DNA from: an uncultured Roseateles sp.
GTDB taxonomy: Bacteria; Pseudomonadota; Gammaproteobacteria; Burkholderiales; Burkholderiaceae
Direction: 5' to 3'
Assembly: GCA_946886855.1 (NCBI GenBank)
Contig: CAMPJJ010000148.1
Location: 1-11,212 of the forward strand
DNA length: 11,212 nucleotides
Below, piece after piece: positions 1 to 5,833 of this stretch (positions are counted from its first letter, which is position 1; every line of letters begins with the position of its first letter). The notes beneath the pieces were generated by a model. The model searched no databases and had not been told where the DNA came from. It saw only the letters and a program-made list of their open reading frames with translations. A program made the translations under genes and the position numbers.

Positions 1-252
1 GACGCGGTCGGGGAGGCGGATGCGGACGCGCCGGCGTGCGCAGACGAGTCGCCGTTGACCGGTGGCACCGGCCTGGATGGCCTGCGTCGCCGGGCCGAAC
101 GCATCGGCGCGGTCTTCCATTTCGAACGCACCCCGCAGGGCGCGCGGACGTCCCTGAGCCTGCCGTTGACGACATGGACGGCGCCGGACTCAGCAAACGA
201 GTCGGTCGCCCACTGTTCCCAGTCGGAATCCGCTGCATTGCCACTGAGCTGA
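1..252 (+). CDS. Sensor histidine kinase, C-terminal fragment (5' end outside window)
   Basis: Open from base 1 to a TGA at 250-252, giving 83 residues with no start in the window. The stretch GTGLDGLRRRAERIG followed by FHFERTPQGARTSLSLPL matches the last part of the HATPase_c domain of two-component sensor kinases: the G2 box, the following helix and the final strand ending in LPL. The pattern is most like NarX/DegS- or LytS-type kinases. These proteins autophosphorylate on histidine with ATP and pass the phosphate to a response regulator. The acidic, Ala-rich stretch just before the G2 box (GEADADAPACADESP) looks like an enlarged ATP lid. A tail of about 27 residues after LPL has no recognisable motif. 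The N-box, G1 box, dimerisation helix and any membrane segments lie upstream, so signal and partner regulator cannot be told. The family call is fairly sure; the subfamily is inferred. Confidence 0.72.
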   Translation, partial: DAVGEADADAPACADESPLTGGTGLDGLRRRAERIGAVFHFERTPQGARTSLSLPLTTWTAPDSANESVAHCSQSESAALPLS

Positions 253-318
253 GCCATCGAACGTTCCGCTGTTCCTGGAAATACTGACGTCCCGCCCGGG
301 CATCCGGGTCTGCCGACG

Positions 319-1434
319 ATGTCCATGGCCATGCAATCTTCCCGACCCTCCCGCAGCGGCCTCACGGTGGCCCGGCTGCTGATCCAACCCGAACCCGCCA
401 GCTCGCGCTTCGCACGCCAAGCCATCATCGACGGCTCCGTCGAGCCGATGGGGCAGGAACTGTGCTTCCGCTGGAGCGCCGGTGTTCGCCGCGCGCCCCC
501 GCCCAGCGCCTATGCGACCAGCCTGCTGCTCAGTCAGGCCCTGCTGGACGGCGGCGTCGCGCATCGCCGCTCCGGCTGCCTGTTCGTCGAGATGGACGCG
601 GCGACGCTGCTCAGTCCCATCGCGGATGTGTTGTGCGGCTCGCTCGGCGCGATCCAGCTGCCGGTGGGCGTGCCGGTGCAGGAGGCCATGACGCGGCGGA
701 TCGCGCAATTGCATGCGCGCGGCTACCGGTTCGCGCTGGCGGGCGTGGTGACGCCGGACGATCCTCGCAGCGTCTGGCTGCCGATGGTCTCGTTCGTGAA
801 GCTGGACGTGTCGCTCGCGCCGGTGAGCGCCTGGTCGGCGGTCCAGGAACTGGCGCGTCAGGCCGGTGCGACGCTGATCGCCGACCGCATGACCGATCCG
901 GGGGACTACCTGCGCCTCAAGGCGCTGGGGGTGCGCTGCTTCCAGGGCGACCTGCTGACGCCGCCGCAGGAGGAGTCGCCGAGGTCGCTGCCAAGCTGCG
1001 ATCTGGACGTGCTCGGGCGCATGTTCCGTCTGATGCGCCATGGCGGTCCGCCCGAAGCGCTGGCCGCGACCGCGGCCTCGGATCCGGCGCTGGTGATCCG
1101 GCTGCTGATGCTCCACCGTCTGCATGCCGCCCGGGCGCGACCGCCGGCGAGCCTGACCGAAACGCTCGCGGGGCTGCCCGAGCCGGTGCTGATGGGCTGG
1201 CTGCATGTGCTGCGCGGCAGCACCTTCGACCTGACGCCGAGCACGCAGAGCTGGTCGCATGCGGTGCGGGAGCAGATCCACAACTATCGCGCCCGGCTGA
1301 TCGGTGCGCGGGCCTGTGCCAGTCCGGCCGAACTGGAGGCGAAGGTCTTCGATCTCTATCGACGGCTATGTTCGCGCGAACCCGCCGGGCCGGCGTCATG
1401 GGCGCCGCCGATCGACCCGTCCGGCAAGGCCTGA
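319..1434 (+). CDS. Degenerate EAL/HDOD domain signalling protein (YuxH-like)
   Basis: 371 residues. Residues 31-51 (FARQAIIDGS to QELCFR) resemble the opening of YuxH-type EAL domains, with the ExLxR motif present as ELCFR (E47, R51). FVEMD (89-93), VKLDV (160-164) and the GVRCFQGDLLTPP stretch (204-216) follow the order of an EAL barrel. The DDFG metal-binding motif is absent: the matching strand after YRF reads ALAGVV. Cyclic-di-GMP hydrolysis is therefore unlikely. Residues 255-300 (DPALVIRLLMLHRL to LMGWLHVLRG) match the helical HDOD core, which is thought to mediate protein contacts. This is probably a c-di-GMP-related adaptor or sensor rather than an enzyme. ATGs at 319, 325 and 331 are all in frame with no clear Shine-Dalgarno, so the exact start is uncertain. 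It lies 66 bases after the kinase fragment, and a hairpin at 1480-1502 follows it. Confidence 0.72.
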   Translation: MSMAMQSSRPSRSGLTVARLLIQPEPASSRFARQAIIDGSVEPMGQELCFRWSAGVRRAPPPSAYATSLLLSQALLDGGVAHRRSGCLFVEMDAATLLSPIADVLCGSLGAIQLPVGVPVQEAMTRRIAQLHARGYRFALAGVVTPDDPRSVWLPMVSFVKLDVSLAPVSAWSAVQELARQAGATLIADRMTDPGDYLRLKALGVRCFQGDLLTPPQEESPRSLPSCDLDVLGRMFRLMRHGGPPEALAATAASDPALVIRLLMLHRLHAARARPPASLTETLAGLPEPVLMGWLHVLRGSTFDLTPSTQSWSHAVREQIHNYRARLIGARACASPAELEAKVFDLYRRLCSREPAGPASWAPPIDPSGKA

Positions 1435-1479
1435 ATGCCCGTGAGTTTCCGTGAATGCCCGCAGGTGTCCGCAAGCGGA

Positions 1480-1502
1480 GAAGCCCCGCTCGGCGGGGCT
1501 TC
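1480..1502. terminator. GC-rich hairpin between convergent genes, likely bidirectional terminator
   Basis: A perfect 10-bp inverted repeat (GAAGCCCCGC, loop TCG, GCGGGGCTTC) lies between the end of the EAL/HDOD gene (1434) and the end of slyD (1556), which converge. There is no strong T-run on either side, so termination may be partial or rho-assisted. Position and stem strength are the evidence. Confidence 0.55.
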
Positions 1503-1555
1503 GGGATCGTTTCCGGGGCTCTGGCGGTCTCGGACGCCGCCGGGGCCTCCGGCCC

Positions 1556-2089
1556 TCAGTGGATCGGCTCGTCCGGCCCCGGGCCGGCGGTGAGGCCGGT
1601 GGCAACCGTGAAACCCGAGTCGCCCAGCGAGCCGGCCTCGAGTTCTTCCTCGGTGGCATCGCGCACGTCATGCACCGTCACGTGGATGCGCAGGCCCACG
1701 CCCGCCAGCGGGTGGTTGCCGTCGAGCACGATGTGCTCCGGATAGACCTCGGTGACGGTGTAGATGCGGTCGGCAGGCATGTCCGGCGTCGAAGCGCCCT
1801 CCGGCAGTCCCTCGAACTGCATGCCGACGTCGACGTTCTCGGGGAAGACCTCGCGCGGCTCGAAACAGACCAGGGCGCTGTCGTAGTCGCCGAACGCGTC
1901 CTCGGGCTCGAGCGCCACGCTGACCTCGTCACCGGCGACCTTGTCGACCAGCGCTTCCTCGACCTTCGTGAAGAGGTCCTGGCCGCCGTAGAAGAACTCC
2001 ATCGCCGGGTCCAGCACCTCGACGGATTGGCCTTGGGCGTCCTCGAGTCTCCAAGTCAGGGAGACGACGCAGGGGGCAGTGATTTGCAT
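1556..2089 (-). CDS. slyD: FKBP-type peptidyl-prolyl cis-trans isomerase, SlyD-like
   Basis: 177 residues. The order of motifs is that of SlyD: an N-terminal FKBP strand region (VVSLTWRLEDAQG, 8-20), EDAFGDYD (63-70), an insert-in-flap chaperone domain (about 70-120), then the second half of the FKBP fold with VLDGNHPLAG (121-130) and the family ending DATEEEL (144-150). SlyD proteins catalyse proline isomerisation and act as cytosolic chaperones; E. coli SlyD also delivers nickel. The His/Cys-rich metal-binding tail is missing here. The tail (151-177) is Gly/Thr/Pro-rich with one terminal His, so a nickel role is unlikely and the protein may be closer to FkpB/SlpA in function. ATG at 2089 is preceded by a weak purine stretch (GAGAG). 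The start lies 29 bases from the divergent oxygenase gene, so promoters must overlap or sit inside coding sequence. Confidence 0.9.
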   Translation of the reverse strand: MQITAPCVVSLTWRLEDAQGQSVEVLDPAMEFFYGGQDLFTKVEEALVDKVAGDEVSVALEPEDAFGDYDSALVCFEPREVFPENVDVGMQFEGLPEGASTPDMPADRIYTVTEVYPEHIVLDGNHPLAGVGLRIHVTVHDVRDATEEELEAGSLGDSGFTVATGLTAGPGPDEPIH

Positions 2090-2110
2090 CGCGCAATTCT
2101 CTCAGACAAT
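2083..2110 (+). promoter_or_regulatory. Possible promoter of the oxygenase gene giving a near-leaderless mRNA
   Basis: TTTGCA (2083-2088), a 16-base spacer and GACAAT (2105-2110) each match the sigma-70 consensus at four of six positions. The -10 ends only 8 bases before the ATG at 2119, and no Shine-Dalgarno is visible, so transcription would begin at or within a base or two of the start codon. This is inferred from pattern only. Confidence 0.3.
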
Positions 2111-2118
2111 GCGCGCCC

Positions 2119-3372
2119 ATGACCTCCAAGTCCAAGACCCCCCCGACCTCCGCGCCCGCCGCGTCTTCCTCGATCCCGTCGAGGCGTGCGCGGGTCGGCG
2201 CAGCTCCCGTTCCCGCTCCCGCTCCCGCTCCCGCTGTCTCCGGCATCGACATCGACGCCAAGCTGCCGCTGCTCGGCGGCCTGAGCCCCGCCCAGTTCAT
2301 GAAGCGCCACTGGCAGAAGCAGCCGCTGCTCGTGCGCCAGGCCTTGCCCGGCGTGGTGCCGCCGGTCGATCGTGCCGGCCTGGCCCGCCTGGCGGCCAGC
2401 GACGAGGTGGAGTGCCGCCTCGTGTCGCAGCAGGACGGCGACCGCTGGATGATGCGCCAGGGCCCGATCGCCAAGTTGCCCGCCTGGAGCAAGCCGCAAT
2501 GGACGCTGCTGGTGCAGGGGCTGGACCTGCACGCCGATTCCGCCGCGGCACTGCTGAGCCGCTTCCGGTTCGTGCCCGAGGCCCGGCTCGACGACCTGAT
2601 GCTGTCTTATGCCAGCGAAGGCGGCGGCGTCGGTCCGCATTTCGATTCGTACGACGTGTTCCTGATCCAGGTCAGCGGGCGTCGCCACTGGCGCATCGGA
2701 CGACTGGGCGTGTCGACCACCGGCGAACTGCGCGAGGACGTCCCGCTGAAGGTCTTGGCGGACTTCGAACCGGAACAGGACTTCGTGCTCGAGCCCGGCG
2801 ACATGCTGTACCTGCCGCCGGGGTGGGCGCACGACGGCGTGGCGGTCGGGGGCGACTGCATGACGGCCTCGGTGGGCTTCCGCTCGCCGTGGCGCAGCGA
2901 ACTGGCCAATGAACTGCTGGTCCGCTTCACCGACGACGAGGAAGCGCCGCGCGGCGACCGGATGTATGTCGACCCGCGTCAGCCGGCGACCGGCGAGCCG
3001 GGGCGCATTCCCGAGGCGCTGACGGCCTTCGCACGCGAAGCGGTGCTGAGAGCGGCCTCCCAGCCTCTGGCGCTGGAGCGCGCGCTCGGTGAGGCGCTGA
3101 CGGAGCCCAAGCCGCGCGTCTTCTTCGAGCCGGGTGAAGCGTTGCCGCCAGGGCAGGGCGCGCGGCTGAGCGCGCGCAGCCGCATGATGTACGACACGGC
3201 GCATGTCTTCATCAACGGACAATCCTTCCGGGCCGGCGGCCGCGACGCGACGCTGATGCGCCGGATGGCGGACCGCCGCGCGCTGTCGGCCGCCGAAGTC
3301 GCGAAACTGAGCGACGGCGCACGCGACTTGCTGGATCAGTGGACCGAGGACGGCTGGGTGCTGCCCGACTGA
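2119..3372 (+). CDS. roxA: JmjC/cupin-4 2-oxoglutarate oxygenase, ribosomal protein uL16 arginine hydroxylase type (RoxA/YcfD)
   Basis: 417 residues. The iron site is visible: GPHFDSYDVF gives the HxD pair (H174, D176) and PPGWAHDG gives the distal histidine (H238). SGRRHWRIG (186-194) matches the YcfD segment just after the HxD motif. The wording of the whole core closely follows E. coli YcfD/RoxA, a Fe(II)/2-oxoglutarate oxygenase that hydroxylates an arginine of ribosomal protein L16. The C-terminal part (about 270-417) fits the helical dimerisation and winged-helix region. E. coli YcfD is about 373 residues; the extra length here is an N-terminal Ser/Pro/Ala-rich stretch (1-41) with a hexanucleotide repeat, probably disordered. 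There is no in-frame ATG between codons 1 and 61, so 2119 is the only reasonable ATG start. It diverges from slyD and precedes a DUF7931-like gene on the same strand by 108 bases. Other ribosomal-oxygenase targets are possible. Confidence 0.87.
   Translation: MTSKSKTPPTSAPAASSSIPSRRARVGAAPVPAPAPAPAVSGIDIDAKLPLLGGLSPAQFMKRHWQKQPLLVRQALPGVVPPVDRAGLARLAASDEVECRLVSQQDGDRWMMRQGPIAKLPAWSKPQWTLLVQGLDLHADSAAALLSRFRFVPEARLDDLMLSYASEGGGVGPHFDSYDVFLIQVSGRRHWRIGRLGVSTTGELREDVPLKVLADFEPEQDFVLEPGDMLYLPPGWAHDGVAVGGDCMTASVGFRSPWRSELANELLVRFTDDEEAPRGDRMYVDPRQPATGEPGRIPEALTAFAREAVLRAASQPLALERALGEALTEPKPRVFFEPGEALPPGQGARLSARSRMMYDTAHVFINGQSFRAGGRDATLMRRMADRRALSAAEVAKLSDGARDLLDQWTEDGWVLPD
2203..2232 (+). repeat. 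Five tandem GCTCCC hexamers inside the oxygenase gene
   Basis: GCTCCC units, the second reading GTTCCC, encode the alternating Ala-Pro run of residues 29-38. Copy-number change would keep the reading frame and only vary the length of the N-terminal linker. Confidence 0.85.
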
Positions 3373-3381
3373 GGGTGAGGG

Positions 3382-3414
3382 GCGGACCGTCTGCCATCTT
3401 TTCCCGCGGTCCGC
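3382..3414 (+). terminator. Hairpin after the oxygenase gene, weak terminator candidate
   Basis: GCGGACCG (3382-3389) and CGGTCCGC (3407-3414) are perfectly complementary over 8 bases with a 17-base loop, ten bases after the stop codon. There is no T-run, only TCCTTCCC, so it could equally be a 3'-end stabiliser or an attenuator before the next gene. Confidence 0.3.
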
Positions 3415-3480
3415 TCCTTCCCATCCGCGCCAATCCAGCCGCTCTCCCACCCCATCGGTGATCGTCAGGAGGAACTCGAG

Positions 3481-4008
3481 ATGTTGCAGGAATCCGCCGC
3501 GAGGCGCGAAGGTCTCAAGCCTGGACTCGTCGAAACGCCTGCGGAGGTCCGGCAAATGCTGCGGCAAGCGCTGCAGCTGGCGGCGGAAGAGGGCGGACGC
3601 GAGCTGTGCTGGCTGGATCCGGACTTCGCCGATTGGCCGCTTTCCGAGTCCGCCCTCCTGGACGCGCTGCACCGCTGGGCCTTGCCCCATCGCAAATTGC
3701 GCCTGCTGGCGAACAATGACTACGAGACGCTGCGGCGCGTCCATCCTCGTTTCGTCCAGTGGCGCCAGACGCACGATCATGTGGTCCAGGCGCGCGCCTG
3801 CGATCCGACCGACCTCGCCGAGCGCAGCACCCCCGCGCCCAGGGGCCTCCTGCTGGCACCTGGATTGCTCACGATGAAGGTGTGGACACCAGCGCGGGCC
3901 TCTCTTTCGATGCGTGACGCCCGGGAAGAGGCCATGGCACGCGAGTGGTTTGACGCAATTGAGCAACGGTCTGCCGACTCGTTCGCCAGCAGCACCCTAG
4001 GCTTGTAA
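3481..4008 (+). CDS. Conserved hypothetical protein, DUF7931-like
   Basis: 175 residues, cytosolic by appearance: no signal peptide or membrane segment. A strong Shine-Dalgarno, AGGAGG at 3467-3472, sits 8 bases before the ATG and fixes the start. Visible landmarks are ELCWLDPDFADWPLS (41-55), a Leu-rich helix, HPRFVQWRQTHDH (88-100), and the extreme C-terminus SSTLGL. From memory these match a Burkholderiales family usually found beside slyD and the cupin oxygenase and labelled DUF7931; the function is unknown to me. The alternation of strands and helices with conserved His and Asp might suggest a phosphodiesterase-like fold, but no HKD motif is seen and I would not assign an activity. Its TAA stop lies inside the TTGTAA dyad arm and close to the -10 box of the next gene. 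Confidence 0.75.
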   Translation: MLQESAARREGLKPGLVETPAEVRQMLRQALQLAAEEGGRELCWLDPDFADWPLSESALLDALHRWALPHRKLRLLANNDYETLRRVHPRFVQWRQTHDHVVQARACDPTDLAERSTPAPRGLLLAPGLLTMKVWTPARASLSMRDAREEAMAREWFDAIEQRSADSFASSTLGL

Positions 4009-4019
4009 GGAGATTACAA
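4003..4019. promoter_or_regulatory. TTGTAA-N5-TTACAA dyad, candidate operator
   Basis: A perfect 6-bp inverted repeat with 5-base spacer (GGAGA) lies directly upstream of the TATAAT at 4029-4034, spanning where the -35 element and upstream spacer would be. This is the usual place for a repressor or class II activator site. The left arm also holds the stop codon of the preceding gene. No known regulator is assigned. Confidence 0.35.
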
Positions 4020-4028
4020 ACTGGTGGC

Positions 4029-4034
4029 TATAAT
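4029..4034 (+). promoter_or_regulatory. -10 box TATAAT of the small lipoprotein gene
   Basis: A consensus TATAAT stands in an AT-rich stretch of an otherwise GC-rich window. No good -35 lies at 16-18 bases (17-base spacing gives TAAGGA), so an activator or extended contacts may be needed. Transcription would start near 4041, leaving a leader of about 125 bases before the ATG at 4166. Confidence 0.5.
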
Positions 4035-4084
4035 TGCTGGCTAGGCGGGGGAAGCGCTCGAGGTTTCTCACGTCTTGGTCTGCT

Positions 4085-4115
4085 GAAGTTCGTACTTGTC
4101 ATCTGGTACGACTTC
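4085..4115 (+). promoter_or_regulatory. Leader hairpin A of the small lipoprotein mRNA
   Basis: GAAGTTCGTAC (4085-4095) pairs with GTACGACTTC (4106-4115) over 10 bp with one bulged T and a 10-base loop. Its left arm overlaps 4089-4100, which can instead pair with the start codon region, so the two structures exclude each other. Confidence 0.45.
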
Positions 4116-4170
4116 ATTAATTACCGGTAATTGATTGTTCGTCTAAAAGTTACTTGAGGACAAGTATGAA
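4089..4170 (+). promoter_or_regulatory. Long-range leader pairing that would cover the lipoprotein start codon
   Basis: TTCGTACTTGTC (4089-4100) is complementary to GACAAGTATGAA (4159-4170) over 12 consecutive pairs, with one G-U wobble (4092 with 4167). The right arm holds the last two bases of the Shine-Dalgarno AGGA, the whole ATG (4166-4168) and the first two bases of codon 2. This pairing would block initiation; hairpin A (4085-4115) would free the start. A local hairpin, TACTTG (4151-4156) with CAAGTA (4161-4166), is a third state in which AGGA is the exposed tetraloop. Pairing was worked out by hand; no energies were computed. Confidence 0.4.
4119..4132. promoter_or_regulatory. 14-bp perfect palindrome AATTACCGGTAATT
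   Basis: The sequence is fully self-complementary, AT-rich at the flanks with a CCGG centre, and sits in the leader 33 bases before the lipoprotein ATG. It may be a protein-binding site or, as RNA, a short stem with a CCGG loop. Confidence 0.4.
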
Positions 4171-4366
4171 AAAGTCGATCCTGTTGGCCTCCCTGCTGGC
4201 CGTTGTTGCCCTGACCGCTTGCGGCAAGAAGGAAGAAGTCGTCGCTCCCGTGGCGACCCCGGCTCCGGAAGCTTCGGCTCCCGCCATGGAAGCTTCGGCC
4301 CCGGCCATGGAAGCTTCGGCTGCCGCTTCCGACGCTGCTGCGCCCGCTTCGGCCGCCAGCAACTAA
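4166..4366 (+). CDS. Small Ala/Pro-rich lipoprotein
   Basis: 66 residues. A Lys-rich start (MKKS), a hydrophobic segment and the lipobox LTAC (16-19) predict signal peptidase II cleavage before C19. The mature 48-residue chain starts CGKKEE and then is almost only Ala, Ser, Pro, Glu and Met, with three tandem EASxxxx heptads, so it is probably a disordered tether at the inner or outer membrane. The residue after Cys is Gly, not Asp, which favours outer-membrane sorting under the +2 rule known for enterics. ATG at 4166 is preceded by AGGA (4157-4160) at 5 bases; the TTG start at 4154 is less likely. Small lipoproteins of this style are common in Burkholderiales, but I know no function. It has its own promoter, a structured leader and a strong terminator, so it is monocistronic. 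Confidence 0.85.
   Translation: MKKSILLASLLAVVALTACGKKEEVVAPVATPAPEASAPAMEASAPAMEASAAASDAAAPASAASN
4268..4330 (+). repeat. Three tandem 21-bp repeats within the small lipoprotein gene
   Basis: Units begin at 4268, 4289 and 4310, each starting GAAGCTTCGGC. The first two encode EASAPAM and the third, more diverged, EASAAAS. Slippage in whole units keeps the frame. Confidence 0.9.
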
Positions 4367-4385
4367 GACGTTCATTCGTCCAGAG

Positions 4386-4420
4386 AAAGCCGCAAGGGTT
4401 CGCCCTTGCGGCTTTTTCTT
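4386..4420 (+). terminator. Rho-independent terminator of the small lipoprotein gene
   Basis: A perfect 13-bp stem, AAAGCCGCAAGGG (4386-4398) with CCCTTGCGGCTTT (4403-4415), closes a TTCG loop. The T-run extends to 4417 and continues as CTTTTCC. It starts 20 bases after the stop codon. Confidence 0.93.
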
Positions 4421-4551
4421 TTCCTGCATCCTTGCCTGCTTCTGCCGGCGTCCTTGGCTCGCTCATCGCCTGACGCTGGTATTAGAGTGGAGTTTGCCGA
4501 GCATCGCCCCAGCGAATACGCCCGGTCTATCGAGACGAATCCCAGGCAATG

Positions 4552-4584
4552 AAAAACGCCACCCGAAGGTGGCGTTTTGTTTTT
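4552..4584 (-). terminator. Rho-independent terminator of bamC, likely bidirectional
   Basis: A perfect 11-bp stem pairs 4553-4563 with 4568-4578. Read on the minus strand the loop is TTCG closed by C-G, the extra-stable tetraloop, followed by a T-run at 4556-4552; on the plus strand a T-rich run reaches 4584. It ends the dapA-bamC transcript 42 bases after the bamC stop and backs up the lipoprotein terminator. A second small inverted repeat, GATGGTG/CACCATC (4594-4600 with 4611-4617), lies between it and the stop codon. Confidence 0.92.
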
Positions 4585-4625
4585 CCGCAAACTGATGGTG
4601 TACGGTTGTTCACCATCGAGTCGGA

Positions 4626-5786
4626 TCAGCGCACGTCTTCCATCAGCAGTTGCAGGATGCGCTTGGCCATTTCGTTGGTCTGCTGCTGTCCCTTGTCGTC
4701 CAGGATCATGACGGTCGAGCTCGTGCCCTCGGTCTTGACCGACACGCGGTAGCGTACGGCGGTGGCGGTGTTGGTCGCGCCGAACAGGCGCTGGAAGAAG
4801 TTGGGCTCTTCCTTGCCGGCCTGGTTCGGGTCGGCATAGCGCAGGAAGAACAGGCCCTGCTTGCGGTCCCGGTCCTCGATCGTGAAGCCGTGCCGGTCCA
4901 GCGACTGGCCGACGCGGCGCCAGGCGCGGTCGAAGTCCTCGTTGATCTTCAGCTGGTCCGGCACCTCGGCCAGCGAGCGCGGCGCGTTGCCGCGCGGCGC
5001 TTCGGCGAACGAGGGCGCCGGCTGCTGCGCGTTGGCGACCATCGTCTTGGCGTCCTCTTCCTTGCCGCCGAGCTTGAGCATCAGGCGCGAGGTCATCTCG
5101 GCTTCCAGCTCCGGATCGGAAGGGCGGGGCTGCCAGCCGGTCTCGTCCCGCTGCGAGTTCGTGTAGACCTCGACCAGGCCGCGGTGCGTGACGTAGATGT
5201 CGGTGCCGCCCTGTTCGTTGCGCTCCAGGCGGGTGCGGTACTTGTCGCGCTCGCCGGTCGAGTACAGCGAGTCCAGCAGCGAACCCAGCGTCTTGCGGAT
5301 GAAGTCCTGCGGCAGCTTGGCCTTGTTCTCGGCCCAGTTGGTTTCCATCAGGCCGACGTTCTGGTCCTCGGTCTCGATCGTGAAGCCACGGTCCTGCCAG
5401 AAGCTCTTGACCTGCGGCCAGACCTGCTCGGGCGGCAGGGTGCTGTGCAGCCAGCGGGCGTTGCCCAGGCGCTGGAACTCGATCGAACCGGCCTTGTCCA
5501 GCGCCACGGGCGCGCCGGCGGTGGCGGCGGTCTGGCGCTGCGCGCTCGGCTGCGTGGCCATCTGCGCGGCGCTGATCGGGCCGGTGGGGCGGTTTTCCTT
5601 GGGCAGCTGCGTCAGGTCCGGCGGCACGTCCAGGCCGGTGGTCTGCTTGGCCTGGGTGCGGTAGTCGACCTTGTCGCTGCTGGTGATGCTCTCGAACGTG
5701 CTGCACGCCGTCAGCGAGGCCAGCGCCATCAGGCAGGCCACGCGCACTGGAGTGGGCGCGCTGGATTCAGGAAGGGAACGAGTCAC
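4626..5786 (-). CDS. bamC: Outer membrane protein assembly factor BamC (lipoprotein)
   Basis: 386 residues. BamC is a lipoprotein of the BAM complex, which folds beta-barrel proteins into the outer membrane. GTG at 5786, with GGAG nine bases upstream, gives a signal peptide ending in the lipobox LTAC (25-28, lipidated C28). Residues 29-95 are polar and low in structure, including GLDVPPDLTQLP (51-62), which matches the conserved N-terminal segment that wraps BamD. Two helix-grip domains follow: about 101-245 (with WPQVKSFWQDRGFTIETED) and about 275-386 (with DRAWRRVGQSLDRHGFTIEDRDR), joined by an Ala/Pro linker (253-270). The repeated DRGFTIE/RHGFTIE phrase shows the two domains are related. 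An internal ATG at codon 20 lies inside the signal helix and is unlikely as start. It lies 80 bases after dapA, as in E. coli, where it was named nlpB. The gap holds a hairpin that may reduce read-through. Confidence 0.92.
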   Translation of the reverse strand: MTRSLPESSAPTPVRVACLMALASLTACSTFESITSSDKVDYRTQAKQTTGLDVPPDLTQLPKENRPTGPISAAQMATQPSAQRQTAATAGAPVALDKAGSIEFQRLGNARWLHSTLPPEQVWPQVKSFWQDRGFTIETEDQNVGLMETNWAENKAKLPQDFIRKTLGSLLDSLYSTGERDKYRTRLERNEQGGTDIYVTHRGLVEVYTNSQRDETGWQPRPSDPELEAEMTSRLMLKLGGKEEDAKTMVANAQQPAPSFAEAPRGNAPRSLAEVPDQLKINEDFDRAWRRVGQSLDRHGFTIEDRDRKQGLFFLRYADPNQAGKEEPNFFQRLFGATNTATAVRYRVSVKTEGTSSTVMILDDKGQQQTNEMAKRILQLLMEDVR

Positions 5787-5833
5787 GCTGGAGATCTCCG
5801 AGGTAGGTCGCTGCGGCCCGCGGCCGCTGAAGG

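Noticed and set aside
253..318. Short inverted repeat CCCGG-GCAT-CCGGG before the EAL/HDOD gene as terminator
   Set aside because: A five-base stem in GC-rich DNA without a T-run is expected by chance.
190..1281. 363-residue minus-strand ORF opposite the EAL/HDOD gene
   Set aside because: It is Arg/His/Gln-rich with no motif, typical of the antisense frame of a GC-rich gene; the plus-strand frame has recognisable EAL and HDOD wording.
2056..3966. 636-residue minus-strand ORF
   Set aside because: It lies antisense across both the oxygenase and the DUF7931-like gene and their gap, with shadow-type composition (Arg/Gln/His) and no domain.
4431..4551. Possible gene or small RNA in the gap between the two terminators
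   Set aside because: No start with a ribosome-binding site and conserved-looking frame, and no promoter at proper spacing; I see nothing supportable there.
4372..5706. 444-residue minus-strand ORF overlapping bamC
   Set aside because: It is an alternative frame of bamC running through the terminators; composition is Arg/Ala/Gly noise while the bamC frame is clearly conserved.
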